Below, piece by piece: positions 53,730 to 62,109 of a stretch of DNA of 64,000 nucleotides (positions are counted from its first letter, which is position 1; every line of letters starts with the position of its first letter). Source of the stretch: Ornithinimicrobium cavernae. GTDB lineage: Bacteria > Actinomycetota > Actinomycetes > Actinomycetales > Dermatophilaceae. Location: NCBI RefSeq assembly GCF_003121625.1, contig NZ_QDDJ01000009.1, positions 153,104 through 217,103 on the forward strand, in the 5' to 3' direction. Under the pieces are notes generated by a model. The model worked only from the letters and a program-made list of their open reading frames with translations. It was not told the DNA's origin and did no database searches. The translations under genes and the position numbers were made by a program.

Positions 53730-55256
53730 TCAGCTGAGCAGGGTGGGCACCTGCCGGTGCCACTGGGTCGCCTGCTCGAAGGCGCGTCCGGCGCGCAGGG
53801 TGAGGGCGTCGGCGTGCCGCGGACCGATGATCTGCAGGCCGATCGGGCGCCGGTCCGAGGTCAGGCCGCAGGGCACCGACAGCGCCGGCTGCTGGGTCAT
53901 GTTGAAGGGGTAGGTGTAGGGCGTCCACGAGGTCCACAGGGTCGAGGGCCATCCGTCCGGTGCGTCCTGGCCGCGCGGGAAGGCCGCGATCGGCATGGTC
54001 GGTGTGAGCAGCAGGTCGTACTGCTCGTGGAAGGCACCCATCCGGACACCGAGGTCCATCCGCACGGCCATCGCGTCGAGGTAGTCCGAGGCCGACGCCT
54101 CCAGCCCGTGGTCGATGATCGCCCGGCGCAGCCGGGGGTCGATCCGCTCCAGTGCGCCCTCGCCGTAGTGCGCGATCACCTTGGCCGCACCCGTGAACCA
54201 GAGCACGTGGAAGGCGTCGACGCAGTCGGTGATGTCCGGGTCCACCTCCACCACGTGGGCACCGGCGTCGACGAACACCTGCGCGGCGGCCCGGACCGCC
54301 GTCTCGACCTCGGGGTCGTTGGTGCCGTAGCCGAGCGTCGGGGAGAGCGCGATCCGCAGACCCTCGACACCGTCCTCGATGCCGTCCAGGTAGGAGCCGC
54401 TCACGCGGTCCAGCGCCGCCCAGTCCCGGGAGTCCGGTCGGACGAGCACGTCCAGCAGCACCGCGGCGTCCCGGACGCTGCGGGTCATCGGACCGGCGTG
54501 GGCCAGCGTGCCGTAGGGGCTGGGCGGGAAGAGCGGGATCCGCCCGAAGGTCGGCTTGAGCGCGACGGTGCCGGTGAACGAGGCGGGGATGCGGACCGAG
54601 CCCCCGCCGTCGGTCCCGATCGACCACGTCCCCATGCCCAGCCCGACCGCCGTCGCGGCCCCACCGCTCGAGCCGCCACTGGTCAGGTCCGCTCCCCAGG
54701 GGTTGCCGGTGGCACCGTGCCGCAGCGAGTCGGTGACGCCCTTCCAGGCGAACTCGGGCGTCGTGTTCTTGCCCAGGAAGACCGCCCCTGCCTCGCGCAG
54801 CCGGGCGACCGCCGGCGCGTCCGCGTCCCAGGGACCTTTCTCGTCGATGAGCGCGCTGCCGCGCAGCGTCGGCCAGCCACGGGTGAGGAAGATGTCCTTG
54901 ATCGACATGGGCACGCCGTCCACGGGGCCGAGGGGCGTGCCCGCACGCCAACGGGCCGTCGACTCCCTCGCCATCGCGAGCGCGCTGCCCTCGTCGACGA
55001 GCACGAAGGCGTTGACCTCCGGGTCGTGCCGGGCGACGGCGTCGAGCGCCGCGCGGACGGCGTCGTCGGGGGTGAAGTCCCCTGCCCGATAGCCGCTGAC
55101 GAGCTCCTCGGCGGACCGGAGCGACAGGTCCTTGAGATCACTGCCCGGGGCACCCGTGTCAGCGGCGCCGCTGGTCTCGGCGCCGCTGGTCTCGGCGCCC
55201 ATGGCCGAGATGCCGCCGACCTCGGTGCGGGTGCTCTCGGCTGCGGGTTCGGTCAC
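53730..55256 (-). CDS. Amidase-signature family hydrolase
   Basis: A 508-aa amidase. The Ser-cisSer-Lys triad is visible: Lys in GVPMSIKDIF, cis-Ser and Ser in DLTSGGSSGGAA, with TDGGGSVRIPASFTG following. The C-terminal block (QQPALSVPCG, GLQIIGPRHAD) is typical. The N-terminus has an extra 50-residue linker with an AETSG repeat. GTG 55256 overlaps the dehydrogenase stop by 4 bp. It probably hydrolyses an amide intermediate of the catabolic cluster; the substrate is not readable from sequence. Confidence 0.88.
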   Translation of the reverse strand: MTEPAAESTRTEVGGISAMGAETSGAETSGAADTGAPGSDLKDLSLRSAEELVSGYRAGDFTPDDAVRAALDAVARHDPEVNAFVLVDEGSALAMARESTARWRAGTPLGPVDGVPMSIKDIFLTRGWPTLRGSALIDEKGPWDADAPAVARLREAGAVFLGKNTTPEFAWKGVTDSLRHGATGNPWGADLTSGGSSGGAATAVGLGMGTWSIGTDGGGSVRIPASFTGTVALKPTFGRIPLFPPSPYGTLAHAGPMTRSVRDAAVLLDVLVRPDSRDWAALDRVSGSYLDGIEDGVEGLRIALSPTLGYGTNDPEVETAVRAAAQVFVDAGAHVVEVDPDITDCVDAFHVLWFTGAAKVIAHYGEGALERIDPRLRRAIIDHGLEASASDYLDAMAVRMDLGVRMGAFHEQYDLLLTPTMPIAAFPRGQDAPDGWPSTLWTSWTPYTYPFNMTQQPALSVPCGLTSDRRPIGLQIIGPRHADALTLRAGRAFEQATQWHRQVPTLLS

Positions 55257-56236
55257 CGGGTCCCTCCCGGCACGTAGCCCAGCTCCTTGTCGACCACGTT
55301 CTCCAGCGGCTCCCCCGCCAGCCACCGCTCGGCGTTGGCCACGAACTGGCGAGCGAGGGTGTCGCGCCACCCGACGACGTCGCCCGAGAGGTGGGCACTG
55401 ATGACACAGCCCGGCGCGTCCCACAGGGGCGAGTCGGAGGGCAGCGGTTCCACCTCGAAGACGTCCAGTGACGCACCGGCGATCACGTCACCGACCAGCG
55501 CCTCCGCCAGGTCCGCCTCGACGACCGTCGCACCACGACCCACGTTCACCAGGTGTGCGGTCGTCGTCATCGCCGCGAGCACCTCGGCGTCGATGAGCCC
55601 CGTGGTGGCCGGCGTCAGGGGCGCGGCGTTGACCAGGTGGTCGCACCAGCCGACCGCAGTGGCCAGGTCGCTGCTGGCGACGACCGCGCCGAAGTCCGGG
55701 TCCTCGCCCCGGGCGGTCCGACCGACACCGCGGACCTCCATGCCGACCGCGCGGAGCAGGCGCGCGGTCTCGCGGCCGATCGCACCGGTGCCGATGATCA
55801 TGGCCCGCGAGCCCTGCAGACTGCGGGTCTCGCGGTGCCGCCACACCCGCTCGTGCTGCAGCTGACGGCTCTCGTGCAGCCGCTTGACGTGGGCCAGGAT
55901 GCTGGCCAGGACGAACTCGGCGATCGGTCGGTCAAAGGTGCCCCGCGCGTTGGTGACCGTGACGCTGGAGGCGCGCAGGTCCTCGAAGAGGAGGCTGTCC
56001 ACCCCGGCGGCCGCGACGTGGATCCACTCCAGGTCCGTGCAGCGTGGCCAGACCCCCTCGAGCGCGGTCGAGAAGAAGTCCCAGAGGAACAGCCCCTGGG
56101 CACCACCGACCGCCTCATCCAGACCCTCGGCATCGGTGAACCGGAGGTCGACACGGTCCTCGAGCGACTGCAGGTGCGGGGGCCGGTCGTCAGCGTGCTC
56201 GCCCAGGACGGCGATGACAGGTCGGGAGCGTGACAC
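55253..56236 (-). CDS. D-2-hydroxyacid dehydrogenase family protein
   Basis: An NAD(P)-dependent dehydrogenase of 327 aa. The Rossmann motif is MIIGTGAIGRETARLLRAVG, the catalytic Arg-Glu-His residues lie in NVGRGATVVEADL, DVFEVEPLPSDSPLW and ISAHLSGD. The start is GTG 56236, chosen because TAGATT (56249-56244) is seven bases upstream and a TTGACA lies 19 bases beyond that. It is the first gene of the minus-strand arm and its promoter overlaps the GntR palindrome. Confidence 0.85.
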   Translation of the reverse strand: MSRSRPVIAVLGEHADDRPPHLQSLEDRVDLRFTDAEGLDEAVGGAQGLFLWDFFSTALEGVWPRCTDLEWIHVAAAGVDSLLFEDLRASSVTVTNARGTFDRPIAEFVLASILAHVKRLHESRQLQHERVWRHRETRSLQGSRAMIIGTGAIGRETARLLRAVGMEVRGVGRTARGEDPDFGAVVASSDLATAVGWCDHLVNAAPLTPATTGLIDAEVLAAMTTTAHLVNVGRGATVVEADLAEALVGDVIAGASLDVFEVEPLPSDSPLWDAPGCVISAHLSGDVVGWRDTLARQFVANAERWLAGEPLENVVDKELGYVPGGTR

Positions 56237-56243
56237 GCGGACC

Positions 56244-56290
56244 AATCTAGTCGACGCTCCTGTCGGATTGTCAACAATGTGCACTAGCGT
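56244..56290. promoter_or_regulatory. Divergent promoters of the catabolic cluster
   Basis: Minus strand: TTGACA (56274-56269), 19 bases, TAGATT (56249-56244), then seven bases to GTG 56236. Plus strand: TAGCGT (56285-56290), then seven bases to GTG 56298, with a weak -35 (TGTCGG) 18 bases upstream. Both transcripts look leaderless. The palindrome at 56267-56278 covers the -35 region of one and the spacer of the other. Confidence 0.55.
56267..56278. promoter_or_regulatory. GntR-type operator, divergent promoter site
   Basis: ATTGT-CA-ACAAT matches the site at 61336-61347 at 11 of 12 positions and resembles the TTGTNNACAA core of GntR/FCD regulators. It would let one repressor silence both arms. 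The proposed regulator is the GntR protein at 62110. Confidence 0.65.
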
Positions 56291-56297
56291 GCACCAT

Positions 56298-57257
56298 GTG
56301 GAGATGAGCATCGTTGCGGGCGAGCCCACCGCCCCCATCGCGGCGGCGCCGACGCCGTGGGCGGAGAGCCCCGGCGCGGCTGACCAGGCTGCCACCGCCC
56401 CGTGGGCAGAGAGCCCCGGCGCGGCTGCCCAGGCCGCCACCGGCCCATTGGCCGGGGTGCCGGACGTGGCTCCCGTGGGCACGGTCGGGGTCGGGGTCAT
56501 CACCCCCTACGACTTCGCGCTGGACCGGGAGCTGTGGCGGTGGGTCCCGGACAGCGTGACCCTGCACCTGACCCGGACGCCCTACGCCCCTCTCCCGGTC
56601 TCGCTGGAGCAGGCCACCGTGGTCGGAGACCCCGCCATCGTGACCCGGTGCACCCAGGACCTGATCACCGTGCGGCCCGCCGTCGTCGCCTACGCCTGCA
56701 CGTCCGGCAGCTTCATCCAGCGCCGCGCCGGTGAGCGTGCCCTGGCTGCCAGCATGGTCGCGGCGGGGGCACCGAGGGCCGTGACGACCAGCGGGGCCCT
56801 CGTGGAGGCGCTCCAGCACCTCGGCGTCTCCAGGGTGGCCCTCGCCACGCCCTACGACGAGCTGATCAGCCAGGGGCTGAGCGCCTTCGTCGAGGAGGCC
56901 GGGGTCCGGGTCACCGCCATGCGGCACCTCGGCCTGGAGGGCCGCATCTGGACGGTGCCGTATGCCGTGACGGTCGAGATCGTCCGCCGCTGCTTCACCA
57001 GCGACTGCGATGCCGTGTTCATCTCCTGCACCAACCTGCCGACCTACGACCTCATCGCCCCGTTGGAGGCCGAGCTGGGCGTGCCGGTGCTCACCGCCAA
57101 CCAGGTCACCCTGTGGGCCGCCCTGCGCGCCGTCGGCGTGAGGGCCGTCGGGCCCGACCAGCGCCTCCTGTCCCGGTCCGCGGACCAGAGCCCCATGACC
57201 GAGCCACCCTTCCCCCAGGGACCACCGGCGACAGCACCGCAGGGGGTCGCCCCGTGA
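56298..57257 (+). CDS. EutA-like Asp/Glu racemase (maleate isomerase superfamily)
   Basis: A 319-aa protein of the Asp/Glu/hydantoin racemase fold, most like EutA of ectoine utilisation and maleate cis-trans isomerases. The paired active-site cysteines are in VAYACTSGSF and VFISCTNLPTYD, with the conserved LTANQVTLWAALR at the end. An N-terminal extension of about 55 residues contains a 15-residue repeat (PWAESPGAADQAATA type). The start is taken as GTG 56298 (leaderless); ATG 56304 is an alternative. Its stop overlaps the M24 hydrolase gene. The substrate is not known. Confidence 0.82.
   Translation: MEMSIVAGEPTAPIAAAPTPWAESPGAADQAATAPWAESPGAAAQAATGPLAGVPDVAPVGTVGVGVITPYDFALDRELWRWVPDSVTLHLTRTPYAPLPVSLEQATVVGDPAIVTRCTQDLITVRPAVVAYACTSGSFIQRRAGERALAASMVAAGAPRAVTTSGALVEALQHLGVSRVALATPYDELISQGLSAFVEEAGVRVTAMRHLGLEGRIWTVPYAVTVEIVRRCFTSDCDAVFISCTNLPTYDLIAPLEAELGVPVLTANQVTLWAALRAVGVRAVGPDQRLLSRSADQSPMTEPPFPQGPPATAPQGVAP
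56355..56444 (+). repeat. 45-bp tandem duplication in the racemase N-terminus
   Basis: Two 45-bp copies (56355-56399, 56400-56444) encode PWAESPGAADQAATA and PWAESPGAAAQAATG. The length is a multiple of three, so the frame is kept. It lies in a probable disordered tail outside the catalytic domain. Confidence 0.8.
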
Positions 57258-58495
57258 CGACCACCACCGGGCAGGGGGCACCGACCCGGGTCCCGCGGGT
57301 GCCCCCGGAGATCATCCGACCGTTCTCCCTGCAGGAGTACGCGGAGCGGCTCGAGCGGGTGCAGCAGGTCCTGGCCGGCCGGGACGTCGCCGCCCTCGTC
57401 GTCGCGGACCCGGCCAACCTCTACTACCTGACCGGCTACAACGCGTGGTCGTTCTACACACCCCAGTGCCTGGTGGTGCCCACCGAGGGCGAGCCGCACC
57501 TCTTCGCCCGGGCGATGGACGCCCAGGGCGCGCACTACACGGCCGCGCTGGGCCCCCACCAGGTCCACGGCTACCCCGAGTTCCTGATCCACCGCCCGGA
57601 CACGCACCCGATGGACTGGGTCGCCGAGCGGGCGGTCGAGCTGGGGGTCCTCCCGTCGGGAGCGGGCTCCCGGATCACCGCCGAGCTCGACTCGCACTTC
57701 TTCTCCGCCCGTGGCTACCTCTCCCTCAGGGACGGCCTGCACAGCGTGGAGATCACCGACAGCCAGGAGCTGGTCAACTGGGTGCGTCTGGTCAAGTCCC
57801 CGGCCGAGCAGGACATGCTGCGGTATGCCGGACAGATCGCCGAGCACGTCATGCTCACCGCCCTGGGGGCGATCGAGCCGGGCCGCCGGCAGTGCGACAT
57901 CGTCGCCGACATCCAGCACGCCCAGACCTCCGGGCTGGAGGGGGTCGGCGGGGACTACCCCGCGATCGTGCCGATGCTGCCCACCGGGGCGACCGCCGGC
58001 ACCCCGCACCTGACCTGGAGCGACCGTGTCATGCGCTACGGCGAGGCCGCCACCATCGAGCTCGCCGGCGTCCACCAGCGCTACCACGCCCCGCTGGCCC
58101 GCACGGTGAGCCTGGGCAGGCCACCGGCCCACCTGGTGGACTGTGCCGCCGCGGTCAGCGAGGGCTACGAGGCCCTCGCTGAGGAGCTGCGGCCCGGACG
58201 CACCTGCCACGACGTGCACAGCGCGTTCACCCGGGCGATCGGCCGGCACGGCCTCACCAAGGAGTCGCGGATCGGCTACTCGATCGGCATCGGCTACCCG
58301 CCCGACTGGGGAGAGCGCACGGTCTCCCTCCGCGAGGGCTCCCAGACCGTGCTCGAGGCGGGCATGGCCTTCCACGTCATCCTCGGCATGTGGATGGACG
58401 GCTGGGGCTACGAGACCTCCGAACCCATCCTGCTCACCGCCGAGGGCCCTCACCGGCTGACCAGCGTGCCCGGCGGTCTCACCGTGAAGACCTGA
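57254..58495 (+). CDS. M24-family hydrolase, ectoine hydrolase (DoeA/EutD)-like
   Basis: A 413-aa pita-bread-fold protein. From memory of the family it closely follows DoeA/EutD ectoine hydrolases: LVVADPANLYYLTGYNAWSFY, HPMDWVAE, LVNWVRLVKSPAEQDML, GGDYPAIVPMLPTG, APHLTW-like PHLTWSD, RYHAPLARTVSLG, YSIGIGYPPDWGERT and FHVILGMWMDGWGYE. Usual M24 metal-binding Asp pairs are replaced (IELAG), as in creatinase-like members. GTG 57254 overlaps the racemase stop. It would open a cyclic amidine or amide ring such as ectoine, but related rings cannot be excluded. Confidence 0.82.
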   Translation: MTTTTGQGAPTRVPRVPPEIIRPFSLQEYAERLERVQQVLAGRDVAALVVADPANLYYLTGYNAWSFYTPQCLVVPTEGEPHLFARAMDAQGAHYTAALGPHQVHGYPEFLIHRPDTHPMDWVAERAVELGVLPSGAGSRITAELDSHFFSARGYLSLRDGLHSVEITDSQELVNWVRLVKSPAEQDMLRYAGQIAEHVMLTALGAIEPGRRQCDIVADIQHAQTSGLEGVGGDYPAIVPMLPTGATAGTPHLTWSDRVMRYGEAATIELAGVHQRYHAPLARTVSLGRPPAHLVDCAAAVSEGYEALAEELRPGRTCHDVHSAFTRAIGRHGLTKESRIGYSIGIGYPPDWGERTVSLREGSQTVLEAGMAFHVILGMWMDGWGYETSEPILLTAEGPHRLTSVPGGLTVKT

Positions 58496-58504
58496 CCCAC
58501 GACC

Positions 58505-58574
58505 CGACCACCACGCCCCGACCACCACGACCTGACCACCACGCCCCGACCACGACGACCCGACCACCACGCCC
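58505..58574 (+). repeat. Five 14-bp tandem repeats between M24 and aminotransferase genes
   Basis: Five contiguous 14-bp units (CGACCACCACGCCC and close variants) fill much of the 134-bp gap inside the operon. The strand is very C-rich and G-poor, a composition typical of Rho-utilisation sites. It may influence distal expression; it may also be a simple minisatellite. Confidence 0.8.
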
Positions 58575-58629
58575 GCGCACGAGCCGACCACACGGCATAC
58601 GAGCACCACCACGACCACGGAAGGTGACC

Positions 58630-59847
58630 ATGACTCTCCAGCCACAGACCCTGCCCCTCGCGGACCGGGCCACCGGACTCGTCGGATCGGTGATCGACTC
58701 CAGCACCTCCCTGCTCGCCGCCCAGACCCACGACATCGTGCGGTTCGCGATGGGCAGCCCAGCCGCCGAGGCCATCCCGACCGAGGTGCTGGCCGGCATC
58801 GGGGCCGAGGCCCTCGGGCCGCGGTCGGCCGACGCCTTCGACTACGCCGCGACCGAGGGTGACCCGGGCCTGCGTGCGGCCCTGCTCGACGTCCTCGAGG
58901 GCACGAGCGACGCCACGACGGCCGACCGGTTGACGATCACCTCCGGCGGGATGCAGGGGCTGGACCTGGCCAACAAGCTCTTCGTGGACCCGGGTGACCT
59001 GGTGGTCGTCGAGTCCCCGACCTACACCAACGGCAGCGCCACCGCACTGTCCTACCAGGCAGAGCTGCTCGAGGTGCCCGTCGATGCGGAGGGGATGGAC
59101 ACCGAGGCGCTGGAGGCTCTGGTCGAGGCGGCCGGGCGCACCCCCAAGGCGATCTACACGATCCCCACCTTCCAGAACCCGTCCGGCGCCTCGCTGTCCC
59201 TGCCGCGCCGGCACCGGCTGCTCGAGCTGGCCCGCCGCTGGGGCAGCGTCGTCATCGACGACGACCCCTACGGCATGCTGCGCTTCGCGGGCGAGGAGCT
59301 GCCGACGCTGCGCGAGGTGGGCGCCGGCGACCCGTTGGTGTTCTCGGTGCGCACGTTCTCCAAGATCATCGCGCCCGGGCTGCGGGTCGGCTGGGTCGAC
59401 ACCGCGCCTGAGCTGCAGCAGCTGCTGATCAACGCCAAGCAGGCCATGGACACCTGCACCAACCTGCCGGCCCAGCGACTGGTGGCCGGTTTCCTCGAGG
59501 GCGGCCACCTGCAGGAGCACCTCGTCGTGCAGCGCGCGGAGTACCTCCGGCGCAAGGTCGCGATGCAGGAGGCGCTCACCGAGCACTTCGGCTCGATCGC
59601 CCGGTGGACCGACCCCGAGGGTGGCTTCTTCCTGTGGGTGAGCTTCGACCCGGCCGTGCGGACCGAGGACCTCTTCCCGGTGGCGCTGGCCGAGGGCGTG
59701 GCCTACATCCCGGGCAACGCCTTCTCCCCCGGCAAGGCCTTCCCTCACGACCTGCGGCTGTGCTTCGCCTCCACGCCGCCGGAACGCATCCGGGAGGGGG
59801 TCGCCCGCCTGCGCCGGGCGGTGGACCGCCTCGCTGCGGGGGCCTGA
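58630..59847 (+). CDS. PLP-dependent aminotransferase (class I/II, LysN/MocR-domain type)
   Basis: A 405-aa fold-type-I aminotransferase without a DNA-binding domain. The pyridoxal lysine is in FSVRTFSKIIAPGLRVGW; other landmarks are ITSGGMQGLDLANKLFVDPGD, PTFQNPSGASL and DDDPYGMLRF. It resembles 2-aminoadipate aminotransferases and the effector half of MocR regulators. ATG 58630 follows AAGGTGA. In the proposed pathway it would remove the amino group of a diamino- or amino-acid intermediate; the substrate is inferred only from context. Confidence 0.87.
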   Translation: MTLQPQTLPLADRATGLVGSVIDSSTSLLAAQTHDIVRFAMGSPAAEAIPTEVLAGIGAEALGPRSADAFDYAATEGDPGLRAALLDVLEGTSDATTADRLTITSGGMQGLDLANKLFVDPGDLVVVESPTYTNGSATALSYQAELLEVPVDAEGMDTEALEALVEAAGRTPKAIYTIPTFQNPSGASLSLPRRHRLLELARRWGSVVIDDDPYGMLRFAGEELPTLREVGAGDPLVFSVRTFSKIIAPGLRVGWVDTAPELQQLLINAKQAMDTCTNLPAQRLVAGFLEGGHLQEHLVVQRAEYLRRKVAMQEALTEHFGSIARWTDPEGGFFLWVSFDPAVRTEDLFPVALAEGVAYIPGNAFSPGKAFPHDLRLCFASTPPERIREGVARLRRAVDRLAAGA

Positions 59848-59881
59848 GCAGGATGTCCTCGGCACAGACCCGTTCTCCGGC

Positions 59882-61237
59882 ATGAGCGCCTCCGAGGCTG
59901 CTGTCCTGGACCTCATCGACCGGGAGGAGCTCGTCGCGCTCACCCAGGCCCTGGTGCGGGCACCCGGCCACAACCCGCCCGGTGAGGAGGCGGCGACCGC
60001 CTCGGTCCTCGCGGACGCCTGCCGCACGCGTGGTCTGGACGTGGTCGTCTCGGAGGTCGCGCCGGACCGGCCCAATGTGAGGGCCATCCTGCCTGGCGGC
60101 CCCGGCCCGGGCCTGCTGCTGCTCGGACACACCGACGTCGTTCCGCCGGGCGAGGGGTGGAGCGCCGATCCCTATGAGGGCGGACACCGGGACGGGCGGA
60201 TCGTCGGTCGCGGCACGGCCGACATGAAGGGCGGGCTCGCGGCGTGCGTGGTGGCGTTGGACGCCCTGCGCCGCTCGGGCGTCTCCCTGTCCGGCCCGGT
60301 GGAGCTGGCGGCACTGGTGGACGAGGAGGAGACGGGTCTGGGGATCCGGCACTACATGGCACGACGCAGCGCCACGGGCACCCGGGGTGCCGACCTCGGC
60401 GGGGCCGCTGTCGGCCGGGCCAGCGCCAGTGCCGCCGTCGGCGGGCCCGAAACCCGTGCCACCATCGACCGCGACGGCACCGGTGCCGCCGCAGGCAGTG
60501 CCGGCACCAACACCGCTACGGGCTCCGGTGGTGCTCTCAGCCAGGCTCCGGAGTTCCTCGGGTGTGTCGTGGCCGAGCCCACCGACCTGCAGACCATCGT
60601 CGCCGCTCGAGGCGATGCCTACGTCGAGGTCACCGTCCAGGGTGTCGCTGCACACTCCGGACGTCCCGACGACGGCCGGAACGCCATCTACGGCGCCGCC
60701 CGGATCATCGAGGAGCTGCGCCGCTGGCACGGCGAGCTGGCGGTGGCCGCACACCCTCTGGTCGGTCCACCGACCTGGAGCGTCGGGCTGGTCAGTGGCG
60801 GGCAGGGGACCTCGACCGTTCCCGCGCACGCCCACCTCAGCGCCGACCGCAGGCTGCTGCCGGGCGAGGACGCCGCGCAGGTCCTGCGCGCCGTGCGCGA
60901 GCGACTCGACGGTCTCACCCTCGGGCGCGACGGGCTCACCGTCGAGGTCACGATGCCGATGTCCATGCCTGGCTTCGAGACACCGGCAGAGCACCCGTTC
61001 GTCGTGGCGACGGACCGGGCACTGCAGGAGTGTGGCGGGCCGGGGCTGGACCTCGCGGGGTGGACCGCCGCGTGCGACGGCGGCTTTGTGGCGCGCGACG
61101 CCGGGATCCCCACGCTGGTCCTGGGGCCCGGCTCGGTGAACGAGCAGGCGCACCGCCCGGACGAGTCGGTCAGCGTGGAGGACCTGTTCGTCGCAGCGCG
61201 GACCTACGCGCTGCTCGCGCTGCGACTCCTGGGGTGA
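59882..61237 (+). CDS. M20-family deacylase/peptidase (ArgE/DapE-like)
   Basis: A 451-aa dizinc hydrolase. Metal and catalytic residues are in LLGHTDVVPP, GRGTADMKGGL (bridging Asp), DEEETG (general base) and the final NEQAHRPDESV. A Gly/Ala/Thr-rich insertion of about 55 residues (roughly 165-220) interrupts the catalytic domain before FLGCVVAEPTDLQ, unlike standard ArgE/DapE. ATG 59882 is 34 bp after the aminotransferase stop. It might deacylate an N-acyl amino acid released by the M24 hydrolase, in place of DoeB, which belongs to a different family. Confidence 0.87.
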   Translation: MSASEAAVLDLIDREELVALTQALVRAPGHNPPGEEAATASVLADACRTRGLDVVVSEVAPDRPNVRAILPGGPGPGLLLLGHTDVVPPGEGWSADPYEGGHRDGRIVGRGTADMKGGLAACVVALDALRRSGVSLSGPVELAALVDEEETGLGIRHYMARRSATGTRGADLGGAAVGRASASAAVGGPETRATIDRDGTGAAAGSAGTNTATGSGGALSQAPEFLGCVVAEPTDLQTIVAARGDAYVEVTVQGVAAHSGRPDDGRNAIYGAARIIEELRRWHGELAVAAHPLVGPPTWSVGLVSGGQGTSTVPAHAHLSADRRLLPGEDAAQVLRAVRERLDGLTLGRDGLTVEVTMPMSMPGFETPAEHPFVVATDRALQECGGPGLDLAGWTAACDGGFVARDAGIPTLVLGPGSVNEQAHRPDESVSVEDLFVAARTYALLALRLLG

Positions 61238-61263
61238 GGCCAGCGGCGACGGACGCCCGACGG

Positions 61264-61311
61264 GGCGACTGGGCGACTGGCCGACTGGGCGACTGGCCGA
61301 CTGGCCGACGA
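61264..61311. repeat. 8-bp tandem repeat after the M20 gene
   Basis: Five G[GC]CGACTG units and a degenerate sixth, directly between the M20 stop and the GntR-type palindrome upstream of the second racemase. Slippage-prone; no function visible. Confidence 0.75.
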
Positions 61312-61331
61312 AGGACCGGTCGACAGGCCTC

Positions 61332-61347
61332 TAGTATTGTCGACAAT
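61332..61347. promoter_or_regulatory. GntR-type operator and promoter upstream of second racemase
   Basis: ATTGTCGACAAT (61336-61347) is a perfect 12-bp palindrome and nearly identical to the site at 56267-56278. It overlaps a -10-like TAGTAT (61332-61337), so binding would occlude initiation. The following gene has AGGAGG. Confidence 0.7.
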
Positions 61348-61372
61348 CCAACGAGATCACGCAGGAGGCACG

Positions 61373-62104
61373 ATGCCCACGATCGGGCTCCTCTACCCCG
61401 GTCACAGCGCCGAGGACGACTACCCGCTGCTGGAGGCCCGGCTCGGCTCCGGTCTCCGGCTGCCGCTGGTGCACACCACGGTCGGCGAGGACGCCCACCG
61501 GGTCGACGCCTTGCTGGACCTGGGCGGGCGAGAGCGCCTTGCCGAGGGCGCAAGGACCCTCACCGAGGAGCACTCTCCCGACGCCGTCATGTGGGCCTGC
61601 ACGTCGGGCTCGTTCGTTTTCGGTTGGGAGGGGGCACACCAGCAGGTCGCCGAGCTGGAGGAGGTGACCGGCGTGCCCACCTCCTCGACCTCGCTGTCGT
61701 TCGTCGCGGCCTGTCAGGCACTGGACCTGACCCGGGTGAGCGTCGCGGCGTCCTACCCGCAGGAGGTGGCCGAGAGCTTCGTCTCCTTCCTCGGACACGG
61801 CGGCGTGGAGGTGACAGCGATGGGCAGCCACGGCATCGTCACGGCGGCCGAGGTCGGCCTTCTGGGGCAGCACGACGTGGAGACCATCGTGAGAGGCGCC
61901 GACCTGACGGGGGGCGCGCAGGCAGTTCTGGTGCCAGACACCGCGATGCACACCCTGCAATGGATAGAATCCCTCGAGCAGATGGCCGGTGTGCCGGTCC
62001 TCACCGCCAACCAGGTGACCGTCTGGCAGGGACTCAGACTGCTGAGCGAGGTGCCTGTCATCGACTCCCTGGGGACCCTCTTCAGCACCAGGAGCAGAGG
62101 CTGA
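61373..62104 (+). CDS. Second Asp/Glu racemase-like protein (maleate isomerase superfamily)
   Basis: A 243-aa relative of the racemase at 56298, without its N-terminal extension. Active-site Cys one is in MWACTSGSFVFGWEG; at the second position the sequence reads LVPDTAMHT, where EutA-type proteins have a Cys, so catalysis may differ or be lost. The LTANQVTVWQGLR block is present. ATG 61373 has AGGAGG. It is followed after 5 bp by the GntR gene, so the two form an operon under the palindrome at 61336. Confidence 0.78.
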   Translation: MPTIGLLYPGHSAEDDYPLLEARLGSGLRLPLVHTTVGEDAHRVDALLDLGGRERLAEGARTLTEEHSPDAVMWACTSGSFVFGWEGAHQQVAELEEVTGVPTSSTSLSFVAACQALDLTRVSVAASYPQEVAESFVSFLGHGGVEVTAMGSHGIVTAAEVGLLGQHDVETIVRGADLTGGAQAVLVPDTAMHTLQWIESLEQMAGVPVLTANQVTVWQGLRLLSEVPVIDSLGTLFSTRSRG

Positions 62105-62109
62105 ACCGT

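Noticed and set aside
58390..58629. N-terminal extension of the aminotransferase through the 14-bp repeats
   Set aside because: It would translate low-complexity repeat sequence; the ATG at 58630 has AAGGTGA and starts where homologous sequence begins.
58630..59847. MocR/EnuR-type regulator of ectoine use
   Set aside because: The frame has only the aminotransferase domain; no helix-turn-helix domain is encoded upstream, so it is an enzyme rather than a MocR regulator.
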